Positions 37,597-46,279 of a stretch of 64,000 nucleotides of DNA are shown here, piece by piece (the first letter of the stretch is position 1; each line of letters opens with the position of its first letter). Both the position numbers and the translations under genes were made by a program. The stretch lies in assembly GCF_001931675.1 (NCBI RefSeq), contig NZ_CP014839.1:4340001-4404000 (forward strand), written 5' to 3'. The DNA is from Pandoraea thiooxydans. GTDB taxonomy: Bacteria; Pseudomonadota; Gammaproteobacteria; Burkholderiales; Burkholderiaceae. The notes beneath the pieces were generated by a model. That model was not told the DNA's origin. It worked only from the letters and a program-made list of their open reading frames with translations, and did not search any database.

Positions 37597-37698
37597 ATGC
37601 ACCCGCAAAACCAGTATCTCGACCTCGTTGGCGCCGCGCTATGTCCCGGCGTTGTCCAGCTGCGCCCTCGCGCCGATGCCGGAGCGCCCCGATCATGA
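37597..37698 (+). CDS. Small 33-codon reading frame between the TPP riboswitch and thiO
   Basis: An ATG at 37597 with a good GAAAGGA ribosome site opens a 33-residue frame (MHPQNQYLDLVGAALCPGV...) that ends in TGA overlapping the thiO ATG (37695-37698). The product matches nothing recognised. The strong ribosome site and the ATGA overlap suggest it is translated and coupled to thiO, perhaps as the part the riboswitch acts on. It could also be chance, since thiO has its own weaker GGAG site. Confidence 0.4.
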   Translation: MHPQNQYLDLVGAALCPGVVQLRPRADAGAPRS

Positions 37699-38822
37699 GT
37701 GCCTCGTCGACACGCCCCGACATTGCCGTGCTGGGCGCTGGCCTGGCCGGCCGTCTGTGCGCCTGGCGCCTGGCGCGCCAGGGGTATGAAGTCGCGTTGT
37801 ACGAGCGCGGCGGACCGGACGGCACGGAGGCCGCCGCCTGGGTGGCCGCCGCGATGCTCGCGCCACTTGCCGAGGCGGCGATCGCCGAGCCGCTGATCGT
37901 CGACATGGGTGCCGCGGGCTTGGCCTGTTGGCCGGAATTGCTCGCTGCACTGCCGCGCCCGGTATTCTTTCAGCGCAACGGTACGCTCGTCGTCTGGCAC
38001 ACGCCGGATCGGGCCGAGGCGATCATGTTCGACCGGCGCCTGCGCGCCAATGCGCCGCGGGAATTGCTCGACGGCGGCATGCTGTCATTGAATCAGGCCG
38101 CGTTGAGCGAAGCCGAGCCCGCGCTGGCGCAACGCTTTGCCGAAGGCCTGCTGCTACCCAACGAAGGACAACTCGACAACCGCCAATTGCTGGCGGCGCT
38201 TGGCGAAGGCCTGCTGGCCGAGGGCGTGCGCCTGCACTGGCATCAAGCAATCGACGATGCCGCGCCGCCCGAGGCCGGACTGATACTCGATTGTCGCGGT
38301 CTTGGTGCGCAAGGCGCCTGGCGCGGTCTGCGCGGGGTGCGCGGCGAAGTCGTGCGCCTGCATGCGCCCGGTATCGGCCTGCGCCGGCCGGTGCGCCTGC
38401 TGCACCCGCGCTATCCGATCTACATTGCCCCCAAGCAGGACGACGTCTACGTGATCGGTGCGACCGAGCTCGAATCCGACGACATGTCGCCGGTCAGCGT
38501 GCGCTCCGCGCTCGAGCTGCTGTCGGCGGCTTTTTCGCTGCACCCGGCCTTTGGCGAGGCGCGCATTCTCGAACTCAATTCCCAGTGCCGCCCGACCTTG
38601 CCGGATCACCTGCCGAGCGTTTGCTGGAACGGCGCGCGCACCGTTCGCGTCAACGGCCTGTACCGGCACGGCTACCTGTTGGCGCCGGCCGTGACCGGCG
38701 AGGCCTGCGCGCTGGTCGAGGCGGTCCTGGCGCAGCGTGCCGCGCCGGTCGCCCAGGGGCATTTCAAGCAATGGTGCGAGCAACGTGCCTGGCCGGCACT
38801 GTTCCATCTGGAGGAGCACTGA
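37695..38822 (+). CDS. thiO: Glycine oxidase ThiO
   Basis: This 375-residue FAD enzyme oxidises glycine to dehydroglycine for the thiazole ring of thiamine. It has the dinucleotide loop VLGAGLAGRLCAWRLARQGYEV at the N-terminus, the long DAO-type substrate domain, and a C-terminal LNSQCRPTLPDHLPS region with the FAD-contact GHLLAP-type motif seen as RHGYLLAPAVTGE. Although the frame is open upstream, that part runs through the riboswitch, so the ATG at 37695 is chosen. It is the first large gene of the thiamine operon. Confidence 0.94.
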   Translation: MSASSTRPDIAVLGAGLAGRLCAWRLARQGYEVALYERGGPDGTEAAAWVAAAMLAPLAEAAIAEPLIVDMGAAGLACWPELLAALPRPVFFQRNGTLVVWHTPDRAEAIMFDRRLRANAPRELLDGGMLSLNQAALSEAEPALAQRFAEGLLLPNEGQLDNRQLLAALGEGLLAEGVRLHWHQAIDDAAPPEAGLILDCRGLGAQGAWRGLRGVRGEVVRLHAPGIGLRRPVRLLHPRYPIYIAPKQDDVYVIGATELESDDMSPVSVRSALELLSAAFSLHPAFGEARILELNSQCRPTLPDHLPSVCWNGARTVRVNGLYRHGYLLAPAVTGEACALVEAVLAQRAAPVAQGHFKQWCEQRAWPALFHLEEH

Positions 38823-39026
38823 ATGACGATGGAAATTACGATCAATCAGCAAGCGCTGAAGCTTGCCGAGAACGCCTCGCTGAGTGACGCACTGGCCGCT
38901 TTTGGCGCCCAGCCCCCGTTTGCTGCCGCAGTCAATGGCGACTTCGTGCCGAAGGCGCAATACGGTGCGCGCCAACTGCGCCCCGGCGATCGCGTCGACG
39001 TCGTGCAGCCGGTCGCGGGAGGCTGA
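38823..39026 (+). CDS. thiS: Sulfur carrier protein ThiS
   Basis: This 67-residue ubiquitin-like protein ends in the Gly-Gly needed for adenylation and thiocarboxylate formation (QPVAGG). It opens with [20 protein letters not shown] after two residues. ThiS donates sulfur to the thiazole in the ThiG reaction. Its ATG directly follows the thiO stop and its stop is two bases before thiG. Confidence 0.96.
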   Translation: MTMEITINQQALKLAENASLSDALAAFGAQPPFAAAVNGDFVPKAQYGARQLRPGDRVDVVQPVAGG

Positions 39027-39027
39027 C

Positions 39028-39846
39028 ATGAGCCACGCATTGGATGTGTTCTCGCTCTACGATGAGCCTCTGACGAGCCGATTGCTGCTCGGTACGGCCC
39101 GCTATCCTTCGCTGCAGATCCTCGAGCAGGCCATCGCCGAGGCGCGGCCCGGCATGGTGACGGTGGCACTGCGGCGGCAGTTGTCCGGGCAAGGGGGGCA
39201 AGCCACCGGCAGTCAGTTCTGGGACGCACTGCGCCGCCTCGAAGTGCCGGTGCTGCCGAATACGGCAGGTTGCCACTCGGTCGCGGAGGTGATCAACACC
39301 GCGATGATGGCGCGCGAAGTGTTCGAGACCGACTGGATCAAGCTCGAGCTGATCGGCGACGACTATACGCTGCAGCCCGATCCATTCGGGTTGGTCGAAG
39401 CAGCCGACAAGCTGATCAGGGATGGCTTCAAGGTGCTGCCGTATTGCACTGAAGACTTGGTGCTGTGCCGGCGCCTGCTCGACGTCGGCTGCCGTGCGCT
39501 GATGCCGTGGGGTGCGCCGATCGGCACTGGCAAGGGGGTCATGAATCCCTATGGGCTGCGGGTGTTGCGTGACAGGCTGCCGGATGTGCCGCTCTTGGTC
39601 GACGCCGGCCTTGGCCTGCCTTCGCACGCTTGCCAGGTCATGGAGTGGGGTTTCGACGGCGTATTGCTCAATACCGCGGTGGCCCAGGCAACCCATCCGG
39701 TGGCCATGGCGAGCGCCTTTGCCGGGGCCGTCGCCGCCGGTCGCGGTGCATTCCTTGCCGGGCCGATGCCTGAGCGCGCAAGTGCGCATGCCAGCACGCC
39801 AGTGGTCGGCGTGCCGTTCTGGCATCAGGTGGAGGACCAGCGATGA
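39028..39846 (+). CDS. thiG: Thiazole synthase
   Basis: This 272-residue TIM-barrel enzyme builds the thiazole phosphate of thiamine from deoxyxylulose phosphate, dehydroglycine and ThiS thiocarboxylate. The Schiff-base lysine is in [32 protein letters not shown] and [11 protein letters not shown] are barrel motifs. The ATG at 39028 gives the typical [14 protein letters not shown]. It overlaps thiE by four bases. Confidence 0.96.
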   Translation: MSHALDVFSLYDEPLTSRLLLGTARYPSLQILEQAIAEARPGMVTVALRRQLSGQGGQATGSQFWDALRRLEVPVLPNTAGCHSVAEVINTAMMAREVFETDWIKLELIGDDYTLQPDPFGLVEAADKLIRDGFKVLPYCTEDLVLCRRLLDVGCRALMPWGAPIGTGKGVMNPYGLRVLRDRLPDVPLLVDAGLGLPSHACQVMEWGFDGVLLNTAVAQATHPVAMASAFAGAVAAGRGAFLAGPMPERASAHASTPVVGVPFWHQVEDQR

Positions 39847-40976
39847 GCGCGGCGATGCGAGCGATATTTGTCTCGGCCGATGCGCCTGCGCGTCAGCGCC
39901 GGGCCGAACAGATCAGTCAGGCATTGGCGCCCTGGCAGGCGCACAGTGAAGCGTCGTGGCGTTTGCATCTGCAAGTGCCGCCCAGTGTCGGGCCGGGCGA
40001 CCTGCTCTGCCTGCGGGCGGCGCCCGCCAAGGCCGACGTGGCGAACTGGCTGGCCGCTGGTGCGGTGGTGCTGGCAAGCGTGCGAGCATCCGACGGCAAG
40101 GTTTGCGACACCTTGCATACGGCCGAGCGCGCGTACCGCCTGGAAGGAACCCACGACGACGATTTCGAGCCGGCTTTGGCCGCTTTCCTGGATGCCGGCT
40201 TTGCGCCGCACGACGCGCTGTGCCTGGCACGCGCCTGGCGCGGCGACGGCAGTCACGCCGAGGCGCAATCGGACGCATTCGGCGCATGGCCGGTCCGGCT
40301 GGCCTGTTTCCCTCGCGTGCTCGATTTGCAGCCCACGCCGGGCCCTTTCGCGCCGGCGCCGCGCGCGCTGGGCCTGTATCCGGTCGTGCCGGATGCCGAC
40401 TGGATCGAACGACTCGCCGCCCTGGACGTGGCGACACTGCAGTTGCGTGCCAAAACGGGCGAGCCCGCCTATCTGAATGCGCAGATCCAGCGCGCGGTGA
40501 CGGCTGGCCGGGCGCACGGCACCCGCCTTTTCATCAATGACCACTGGCGGCTTGCCTTGGCCGCCGGCGCCTATGGCGTGCATTTGGGGCAAGAAGACTT
40601 TCAGCGCCTCGATGCCGCTGAGCTGGCAGAGTTGCAGCGCTCGGGCGTGCGGCTGGGAATCAGCACCCACGGTTACTACGAGATGCTGGTCGCTTGGCAT
40701 TTCTCGCCGAGCTACATTGCCATGGGGGCGGTGTTTCCCACTACGACCAAGGTAATGCCGACGGCACCCCAAGGCTTGGCCAAATTGGCGCGCTATGCCA
40801 GATTGATGGCGCCGCACGTGCCGCTGGTGGCGATTGGCGGCGTCAACGAGGAAAATCTTGACCAGGTGCTGGCCACTGGCGTGGGCAGTGCGGCGGTGGT
40901 GCGCGCGGTTACCGAAGCCGGCGATCTGGCCGCTGCCGTGACCGAATTGCAAGCGCATTTCCGTGCTCGATCTTGA
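39843..40976 (+). CDS. thiE: Thiamine-phosphate synthase with degenerate ThiD-like N-terminus
   Basis: The ThiE core (about residues 176-377) has the motifs [55 protein letters not shown] and [10 protein letters not shown], and joins the pyrimidine and thiazole parts of thiamine. The first 175 residues are not ThiE. Residues 97-135 ([32 protein letters not shown]) resemble the C-terminal helices of ThiD kinases but lack the GTGC anion hole, so kinase activity is unlikely. The fusion overlaps thiG by four bases and ends at a strong hairpin. Confidence 0.93.
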   Translation: MSAAMRAIFVSADAPARQRRAEQISQALAPWQAHSEASWRLHLQVPPSVGPGDLLCLRAAPAKADVANWLAAGAVVLASVRASDGKVCDTLHTAERAYRLEGTHDDDFEPALAAFLDAGFAPHDALCLARAWRGDGSHAEAQSDAFGAWPVRLACFPRVLDLQPTPGPFAPAPRALGLYPVVPDADWIERLAALDVATLQLRAKTGEPAYLNAQIQRAVTAGRAHGTRLFINDHWRLALAAGAYGVHLGQEDFQRLDAAELAELQRSGVRLGISTHGYYEMLVAWHFSPSYIAMGAVFPTTTKVMPTAPQGLAKLARYARLMAPHVPLVAIGGVNEENLDQVLATGVGSAAVVRAVTEAGDLAAAVTELQAHFRARS

Positions 40977-40982
40977 GTGAAA

Positions 40983-41023
40983 CGTCGGCGGCCGATCGCC
41001 GAGCTGGCGATCGGCCGCCGACG
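40983..41023 (+). terminator. Perfect 18-bp hairpin after thiE
   Basis: Bases 40983-41000 pair without mismatch with 41006-41023 around a GAGCT loop, starting six bases after the thiE stop. No T-run follows on the plus strand (ATGTCATAAAAA), so it is an atypical terminator, a 3' end protector or a Rho-related signal. It is the most stable hairpin noticed in the window. Confidence 0.5.
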
Positions 41024-41161
41024 ATGTCATAAAAATATCCCTTTCTCCGCGCATGATTGCCCCGGTCCGACGCCGGTTTCCGGGCGTGACTGATCTGCCC
41101 GCGCGCGGTCGTCGGCGGGGGCCGTCGGCCCATGCCGACTGCGTGCATCACATTTACCCCC

Positions 41162-41167
41162 TATAAT
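41162..41167 (+). promoter_or_regulatory. TATAAT -10 box upstream of mlaF
   Basis: CCTATAATCCG gives a perfect -10 hexamer 32 bases before the mlaF start. No clear -35 hexamer lies 16-18 bases upstream. The context CTATAATC is shared with promoters at 18178 and 45261. Confidence 0.5.
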
Positions 41168-41199
41168 CCGCACATTGCACCGCAAAAAAACTAATTGAC

Positions 41200-42018
41200 G
41201 TGTCGATCGTGTCTACAGAAACCCTGCTTGAACTGAACGACGTCAGCTTCGGCTACGCGGAGCGTCTGGTACTGTCCGGACTGAACATGCGTTTCGGGCG
41301 CGGCAAGGTGGTGGCCGTCATGGGCGGCTCGGGCTGCGGCAAAACGACTGTGCTGCGCCTGATCGGCGGGCTGGTGCGAGCCAATCAGGGCACAATCGCT
41401 TACCGCGGTCGCGATATCGGCCAGCTCGACATCGCGGGCCTCTATCAGTTGCGACGCAAGATGGGCATGCTGTTTCAGTTCGGCGCGTTATTCACCGACA
41501 TGAGCGTGTTCGACAACGTTGCGTTCCCGCTGCGAGAGCACACCAATCTGCCCGACGAGGTGATTCGCGACCTGGTGCTGATGAAGCTCAATGCCGTGGG
41601 CCTGCGTGGCGCACGCGATCTCAAACCCGCCGAAATTTCCGGCGGGATGGCGCGTCGCGTGGCATTGGCCCGGGCGGTGGCGCTCGATCCGGAGCTCATC
41701 ATGTACGACGAACCATTTGCCGGACTCGATCCCATTTCGATGGGCATCACGGCGAATCTGATCCGCAAGCTCAACGACGCGCTGGGAGCGACGTCCATCC
41801 TGGTCACGCATGACGTGCCGGAGTCGTTTGCGATTGCCGATCATGTCTATTTCATTGCCAACGGTCGCATCGCGGCGGAGGGCACGCCCGCGCAACTGCG
41901 CGCGTCGAGCGATCCGATGGTGCGGCAGTTCATCGATGCCGAACCCGATGGGCCGGTGCCGTTTCACTATGCGGCCGCGCCGCTGGCCAACGACTTCGGT
42001 CTGGGAGGTCGTGCATGA
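41200..42018 (+). CDS. mlaF: Phospholipid transport ATP-binding protein MlaF
   Basis: This 272-residue ABC ATPase powers the Mla phospholipid transporter at the inner membrane. It has Walker A MGGSGCGKTTVLRL, the Q-loop GMLFQFGALFTDMS, signature ISGGMARRVALARA and Walker B LIMYDEPFAGLDP. Both candidate starts are GTG (41200 and 41209) without a strong ribosome site. It overlaps mlaE by four bases and is the first gene of the full operon mlaF-E-D-A-C-B. Confidence 0.96.
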   Translation: MSIVSTETLLELNDVSFGYAERLVLSGLNMRFGRGKVVAVMGGSGCGKTTVLRLIGGLVRANQGTIAYRGRDIGQLDIAGLYQLRRKMGMLFQFGALFTDMSVFDNVAFPLREHTNLPDEVIRDLVLMKLNAVGLRGARDLKPAEISGGMARRVALARAVALDPELIMYDEPFAGLDPISMGITANLIRKLNDALGATSILVTHDVPESFAIADHVYFIANGRIAAEGTPAQLRASSDPMVRQFIDAEPDGPVPFHYAAAPLANDFGLGGRA

Positions 42019-42785
42019 TTGCCGCGTTGGGCCGTATGATACGCACCCGGGTCCAGCGCGTCGGCTATGCAACGCGAATGCTGTGGCATGTGCTGGGCGC
42101 CTCGGGCGCGATGCTGCGCCGGCCCCGGTTGGTGACCGACCAGATTTTTTTCGTCGGCAACTATTCTTTCGTGATCATTGCCGTGTCGGGCCTGTTTGTC
42201 GGTTTCGTGCTCGGGCTGCAGGGCTATTACACGCTGAACAGATACGGTTCCGAGCAGGCACTGGGTCTGCTGGTGGCCCTGTCATTGGTGCGCGAGCTCG
42301 GTCCGGTGGTCACCGCGCTGCTGTTTGCCGGGCGCGCCGGCACCTCGCTGACCGCCGAAATCGGCTTGATGAAGGCCGGTGAGCAGTTGACCGCGATGGA
42401 GATGATGGCGATCAACCCGCTGGCGCGGGTGGTTGCTCCGCGTTTCTGGGCGGGCGTCATCGCGATGCCCTTTCTGGCGGCGATCTTCAGCGCGATCGGC
42501 ATCTTTGGCGGCTATCTGGTCGGCGTACAGCTCATCGGCGTGGATTCGGGTGCTTTCTGGTCGCAGATGCAAAGCGGCGTCGATATCTGGAGTGATATCG
42601 CCAACGGCGTGATCAAAAGCGCGGTATTTGGTGTGGCGGTGACGTTCATTGCGCTGTATCAGGGCTATGAGTCCCAACCGACGCCGGAGGGCGTGGCCCG
42701 TGCCACGACCCGCACGGTGGTATTCGCTTCGTTGGCTGTGCTCGGTCTCGACTTCCTCTTGACCGCATTGATGTTCAGCAATTAA
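42015..42785 (+). CDS. mlaE: Phospholipid transport permease MlaE
   Basis: This 256-residue permease has five or six membrane helices and the family sequence LVRELGPVVTALLFAGRAGTSLTAEIG, which is the coupling helix and first core part. MlaE binds MlaF and carries the MlaD hexamer to form MlaFEDB. It overlaps mlaF (ATGA) and is eight bases before mlaD. Confidence 0.97.
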   Translation: MIAALGRMIRTRVQRVGYATRMLWHVLGASGAMLRRPRLVTDQIFFVGNYSFVIIAVSGLFVGFVLGLQGYYTLNRYGSEQALGLLVALSLVRELGPVVTALLFAGRAGTSLTAEIGLMKAGEQLTAMEMMAINPLARVVAPRFWAGVIAMPFLAAIFSAIGIFGGYLVGVQLIGVDSGAFWSQMQSGVDIWSDIANGVIKSAVFGVAVTFIALYQGYESQPTPEGVARATTRTVVFASLAVLGLDFLLTALMFSN

Positions 42786-42793
42786 TCGATTTA

Positions 42794-43309
42794 ATGACGA
42801 TGAAAAAACATGCACTGGACTTTTGGGTCGGCTTGTTCGTGATCGCTGGTTTTGCGGCGTTGCTGTTTCTTGCGCTCAAGGCGGGCAACATGAGTTCGTT
42901 TTCGTTCAACGCCACTTACCCGATCAAGATGCGCTTCGACAATATCGGCGGGCTCAAGCTGCGCGCGCCGGTCAAGAGTGCCGGCGTGGTGGTCGGCCGG
43001 GTCGCCTCGATCAATTTCGATGACAAGCGCTTTCAGGCTGACGTCACACTCGATATCGACTCGCAATACCAGTTTCCGAAGGACTCCTCGGCCAAGATCC
43101 TGACTTCGGGCCTGCTTGGCGAGCAGTACATCGGCATCGAGCCGGGCGGCGACGATCAAATGCTCAAGCCCGGCGACACCATTACCATGACGCAGTCCGC
43201 AATCGTGCTCGAGAATCTCATCAGCCAGTTCCTTTACAGCAAAGCGGCTGATGCCGGCGGCGGGCACTCGCCAAGCGCTCCAGGCGCGCCTGCCCCGCAA
43301 GGGAAATAA
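42794..43309 (+). CDS. mlaD: Phospholipid-binding MCE protein MlaD
   Basis: This 171-residue protein has one N-terminal membrane helix (FWVGLFVIAGFAALLFLALKAG) and one MCE domain (about residues 36-115: YPIKMRFDNIGGLKLRAPVKSAGVVVGRV, then GLLGEQYIGIEPGG). It forms a hexameric ring in the periplasm that accepts lipid. The C-terminal tail is short and Pro/Ala-rich. It is followed by mlaA after three bases, so the outer membrane component sits inside the same operon. Confidence 0.96.
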   Translation: MTMKKHALDFWVGLFVIAGFAALLFLALKAGNMSSFSFNATYPIKMRFDNIGGLKLRAPVKSAGVVVGRVASINFDDKRFQADVTLDIDSQYQFPKDSSAKILTSGLLGEQYIGIEPGGDDQMLKPGDTITMTQSAIVLENLISQFLYSKAADAGGGHSPSAPGAPAPQGK

Positions 43310-43312
43310 GCC

Positions 43313-44236
43313 ATGAAAAACAAAAAACACTTAACGTTACTTTTGGCGACGTGCATCAGCGTCGCGGGATGTTCGACGGTCCGGGCGCCGAGTCCGGCCG
43401 ATCCGCTCGAAGGATTCAACCGCACCGTTTTTCAATTCAACGACGACCTCGATCGTTATGCGATGAAGCCGGTCGCGCAAGGGTATAAATTCGTTTTGCC
43501 CACACCGGTGCGCGCCTCGGTGACCAACTTCTTCTCGAATCTGGGCGATGTCGACAACCTGGCCAACAATCTGCTGCAGGCCAATGTGACCGCGGCCACG
43601 CAGGATTTGATGCGCATTGCGATCAACACCGTGTTTGGCGTCGGCGGGTTGTTCGATTTCGCCACGCCAGCCGGGTTGCCCAAACATAACCAGGACTTTG
43701 GTGTCACGCTGGGCAAGTGGGGGCTGCCTTCGGGGCCCTATCTGGTGCTGCCGCTGTTTGGCCCCAGCACGATACGCGATACGGTCGGCACGGTCGCGGA
43801 TCTGCAAATCGATCCGTCCGGTTATTTCAAGCCGATCTGGTTCCGCAACACGTTGTATGGCTTGCGTGTGGTCAACACGCGGGCCAATTACCTCGGCGCC
43901 ACCAATCTGTTGGCGCAGGCGGCGCTGGACAAATATTCGTTCACGCGTGATGCCTATTTGCAGCGCCGGCAGTATTTGATCAAGGGCAGCTCGGCGAGCG
44001 AACAGAATCTGCCCAATTACGACGATGAAAGCGGGCCGACCGCGGCTGCGCCTGCTGCGCCAGCTGAAACGAGTGCGCCAGCTGCGCCGGCAAGCGCGTC
44101 CGAACCGGCTGGCGCGGCCGCACCGGCGGGTGCGTCCGCCCCGGGCGCGGCCCAGCCCTCGAACAATGACAACGACAATGCGGTGCCGGTGCCGAACCGG
44201 CAGATGGTGCCCAATTCGCTGCGTCTGTTCCATTAG
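43313..44236 (+). CDS. mlaA: Outer membrane lipoprotein MlaA (VacJ)
   Basis: This 307-residue lipoprotein has a lipobox VAGC (Cys20) and the VacJ core (DPLEGFNRTVFQFNDDLDRYAMKPVA, VTNFFSNLGDVDNLANNLLQ, GSYLVLPLFGPS-type segment at GPYLVLPLFGPS). It removes misplaced phospholipid from the outer leaflet. After about residue 240 there is an unusual Ala/Pro-rich tail of about 50 residues, low in complexity, before the final NNDNDNAVPVPNRQ part. In E. coli mlaA is unlinked; here it is between mlaD and mlaC. Confidence 0.96.
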   Translation: MKNKKHLTLLLATCISVAGCSTVRAPSPADPLEGFNRTVFQFNDDLDRYAMKPVAQGYKFVLPTPVRASVTNFFSNLGDVDNLANNLLQANVTAATQDLMRIAINTVFGVGGLFDFATPAGLPKHNQDFGVTLGKWGLPSGPYLVLPLFGPSTIRDTVGTVADLQIDPSGYFKPIWFRNTLYGLRVVNTRANYLGATNLLAQAALDKYSFTRDAYLQRRQYLIKGSSASEQNLPNYDDESGPTAAAPAAPAETSAPAAPASASEPAGAAAPAGASAPGAAQPSNNDNDNAVPVPNRQMVPNSLRLFH

Positions 44237-44337
44237 AGGGAAACAGTTTGTTACAAGGGCGCCATTGCCGGCGCCGAACTCCCTTTGCAGTATTTGTTCC
44301 AAGGCGAACAACCATGAGAATCCAAGGAAGGCATTAG

Positions 44338-44955
44338 ATGAAAAAATTCTTTCTCATCCCCGTCATATCGTTTTTCATTGCCGGTGCGGCGCTCGCGCAG
44401 AACAACCTGGGACCCGAGGACCTGGTCAAGCAGACCGTCAACGAGGTCATGGCCGCAGTCAAGGCGGACAAGTCGATACAAGCCGGCGATATTCAGCATA
44501 TCTCCGAGTTGGTCCAGGAAAAAATCCTCCCGCACGCCGACTTCCAGCGAACGACCCGCCTGGTGATGGGGCGCAACTGGAACAAGGCTACGCCTGAGCA
44601 GCAGCAGCAAATCACCGAGCAATTCAAGCAACTGCTGATCCACACTTACTCGGGTGCGATCGCGCAGATCCGCAATCAAACGGTGACTTACTTGCCCTAT
44701 CGCGGCCAGCCGGGTGATACCGACGCGGTAATTCGCACGCAAGTGGTCAACAACGGCCAGCCGATCGAGATCGACTATCGGCTCGAGAAAACCCCCGCTG
44801 GCTGGAAGGTTTACGATATCAACGTGCTTGGCGCATGGCTGATCCAGGCTTACCGGGATCAATTCACGCAGCAGATCAGCGAGCACGGCGTCAGTGGCTT
44901 GCTGAGCTTCCTGACCGAGCGCAACCGCCAACTGGCCTCCGGTACGGCAAACTGA
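44338..44955 (+). CDS. mlaC: Phospholipid transport periplasmic protein MlaC
   Basis: This 205-residue protein has a signal peptide (cleavage near AALAQNN) and the toluene-tolerance Ttg2D/MlaC fold (VLPHADFQRTTRLVMG-type IL version, FKQLLIHTYSGAIAQI, VDYRLEKTPAGWKVYDINVLG). It shuttles lipid between MlaA and MlaD. The 101-base gap before it holds a GGCGCC/GGCGCC hairpin (44260-44277). It is three bases ahead of mlaB. Confidence 0.95.
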   Translation: MKKFFLIPVISFFIAGAALAQNNLGPEDLVKQTVNEVMAAVKADKSIQAGDIQHISELVQEKILPHADFQRTTRLVMGRNWNKATPEQQQQITEQFKQLLIHTYSGAIAQIRNQTVTYLPYRGQPGDTDAVIRTQVVNNGQPIEIDYRLEKTPAGWKVYDINVLGAWLIQAYRDQFTQQISEHGVSGLLSFLTERNRQLASGTAN

Positions 44956-44958
44956 TCT

Positions 44959-45216
44959 ATGCTCGCGCTGCAATCCGAACTGACGCACGACACCGCAGCC
45001 GCGGTACTGCGTGATGGCATGGCGTCGATCGACGCTGGGGAGACCCAGGTCGATTGCGCCGCGCTGATGCGTTTCGACTCGTCGGCGCTGGCGGTATTGC
45101 TGGCGTTGCGGCGACACGCGATCCGCCGCGGCGCGACGCTGGCCTTCAGCAATCTGCCCGACGAATTGACCAGTCTGGCACAGGTCTACGGGATCACTCA
45201 TTTGTTGGCTAACTGA
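44959..45216 (+). CDS. mlaB: STAS-domain protein MlaB
   Basis: This 85-residue protein has a STAS fold with CAALMRFDSSALAVLLALRRHA, matching the DSSALALL region of MlaB, followed by a helix (LAFSNLPDELTSLAQVYGI). MlaB binds MlaF and is needed for a stable transporter. Its small size is normal. It is the last gene of the operon. Confidence 0.9.
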   Translation: MLALQSELTHDTAAAVLRDGMASIDAGETQVDCAALMRFDSSALAVLLALRRHAIRRGATLAFSNLPDELTSLAQVYGITHLLAN

Positions 45217-45260
45217 GCACTGCGCCGGCCGACCGCTCGGCGGCCGGGGGCGACTTCCCC

Positions 45261-45266
45261 TATAAT
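45261..45266 (+). promoter_or_regulatory. TATAAT -10 box upstream of the ABC-2 ATPase gene
   Basis: CCTATAATCTGG gives a perfect -10 hexamer 68 bases before the start. A -35 hexamer at 16-18 bases upstream is not visible (the region is GC-rich). It is in the 118-base gap that follows mlaB. Confidence 0.45.
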
Positions 45267-45334
45267 CTGGGGTTTCTTCAAATTCCCGTTCCAATTTATC
45301 CGGATGCGCCGCCCGCGAGCGGCGCGGATCGTTT

Positions 45335-46279
45335 ATGGCGGCTATCGAAATCCGTAACGTTAAAAAGCGCTACCGAGCCCTGCAGGCGCTCAAGGGCGTT
45401 ACGTTCTCCATCGAGCAGGGCGAATTCTTTGGCTTGCTCGGGCCCAACGGTGCCGGCAAGACGACGCTGATCAGCATTCTGGCCGGACTCGCGCGCGCCG
45501 ACTCGGGCAGCATTTCCGTGCTCGGGCACGACGTGGTGCGCGACTACCGTCAGGCACGTCGGGAGTTGGGCGTGGTGCCTCAGGAACTGGTGTTCGATCC
45601 GTTCTTTACGGTGCGCGAGACGCTGCGCCTGCAGTCCGGCTATTTCGGGCTGCGCCACAACGACGCCTGGGTCGACGAGGTCATGGCCAATCTGGATCTG
45701 ACCGACAAGGCCGACGTCAATATGCGCGCGCTGTCCGGCGGCATGAAGCGCCGCGTGCTGGTGGCGCAGGCGCTGGTCCATCGACCGCCGGTGATCGTGC
45801 TCGATGAGCCGACCGCCGGGGTCGACGTCGAGTTGCGTCAGACGCTGTGGAAGTTCATCTCCAGGCTCAATCGCGAGGGTCATACGATCGTCCTGACCAC
45901 TCACTATCTGGAGGAGGCCCAGGCGCTGTGCGACCGGATCGCGATGCTCAAGCTCGGCGAGGTCGTCGCGCTCGAACCCACCACCCAGCTGCTGCAGCGG
46001 TTCGGCGGCCCTCGCCTGGTGCTGCGCTTCGCGCAGGGCACCCTGCCGCAGAGCCTGCGGCCGCTGCTGATCGAATCCCATAATCTGGACGGCCGCCACT
46101 TCGCGCTGCGCCTGGGCGGTTGCGACGAGGTCGAATCGATCCTCGCGACGTGCCGTGCCAACGGCTGCGTGATCGAAGATATCGATATTCAGCGGGCCGA
46201 CCTGGAAGACGTTTTCGTGCAGATCATGGGCGACGCGCACGGCGCCGAGCCGGCGCCGCTAAGAGAGACGGCAATATGA
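45335..46279 (+). CDS. ABC-2 type transporter ATP-binding protein (YadG-like)
   Basis: This 314-residue ATPase has Walker A LLGPNGAGKTTLIS, Q-loop GVVPQEL, signature LSGGMKRRVLVAQAL and Walker B VIVLDEPTAGVD, plus a C-terminal domain of about 80 residues. It resembles E. coli YadG and drug or polysaccharide exporter ATPases. Substrate is unknown. It overlaps the permease gene (ATGA) and sits between mla genes and ibaG-murA, as in other Burkholderiaceae. Confidence 0.93.
   Translation: MAAIEIRNVKKRYRALQALKGVTFSIEQGEFFGLLGPNGAGKTTLISILAGLARADSGSISVLGHDVVRDYRQARRELGVVPQELVFDPFFTVRETLRLQSGYFGLRHNDAWVDEVMANLDLTDKADVNMRALSGGMKRRVLVAQALVHRPPVIVLDEPTAGVDVELRQTLWKFISRLNREGHTIVLTTHYLEEAQALCDRIAMLKLGEVVALEPTTQLLQRFGGPRLVLRFAQGTLPQSLRPLLIESHNLDGRHFALRLGGCDEVESILATCRANGCVIEDIDIQRADLEDVFVQIMGDAHGAEPAPLRETAI

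Noticed and set aside
37335-37694. N-terminal extension of thiO through the riboswitch
   Set aside because: The extension overlaps the structured TPP aptamer and has no family similarity; the ATG at 37695 gives the normal ThiO start.
43980-44315. Alternative frames in the Ala/Pro-rich tail of mlaA
   Set aside because: Low-complexity GC-rich repeats open all frames; only the mlaA frame is supported.
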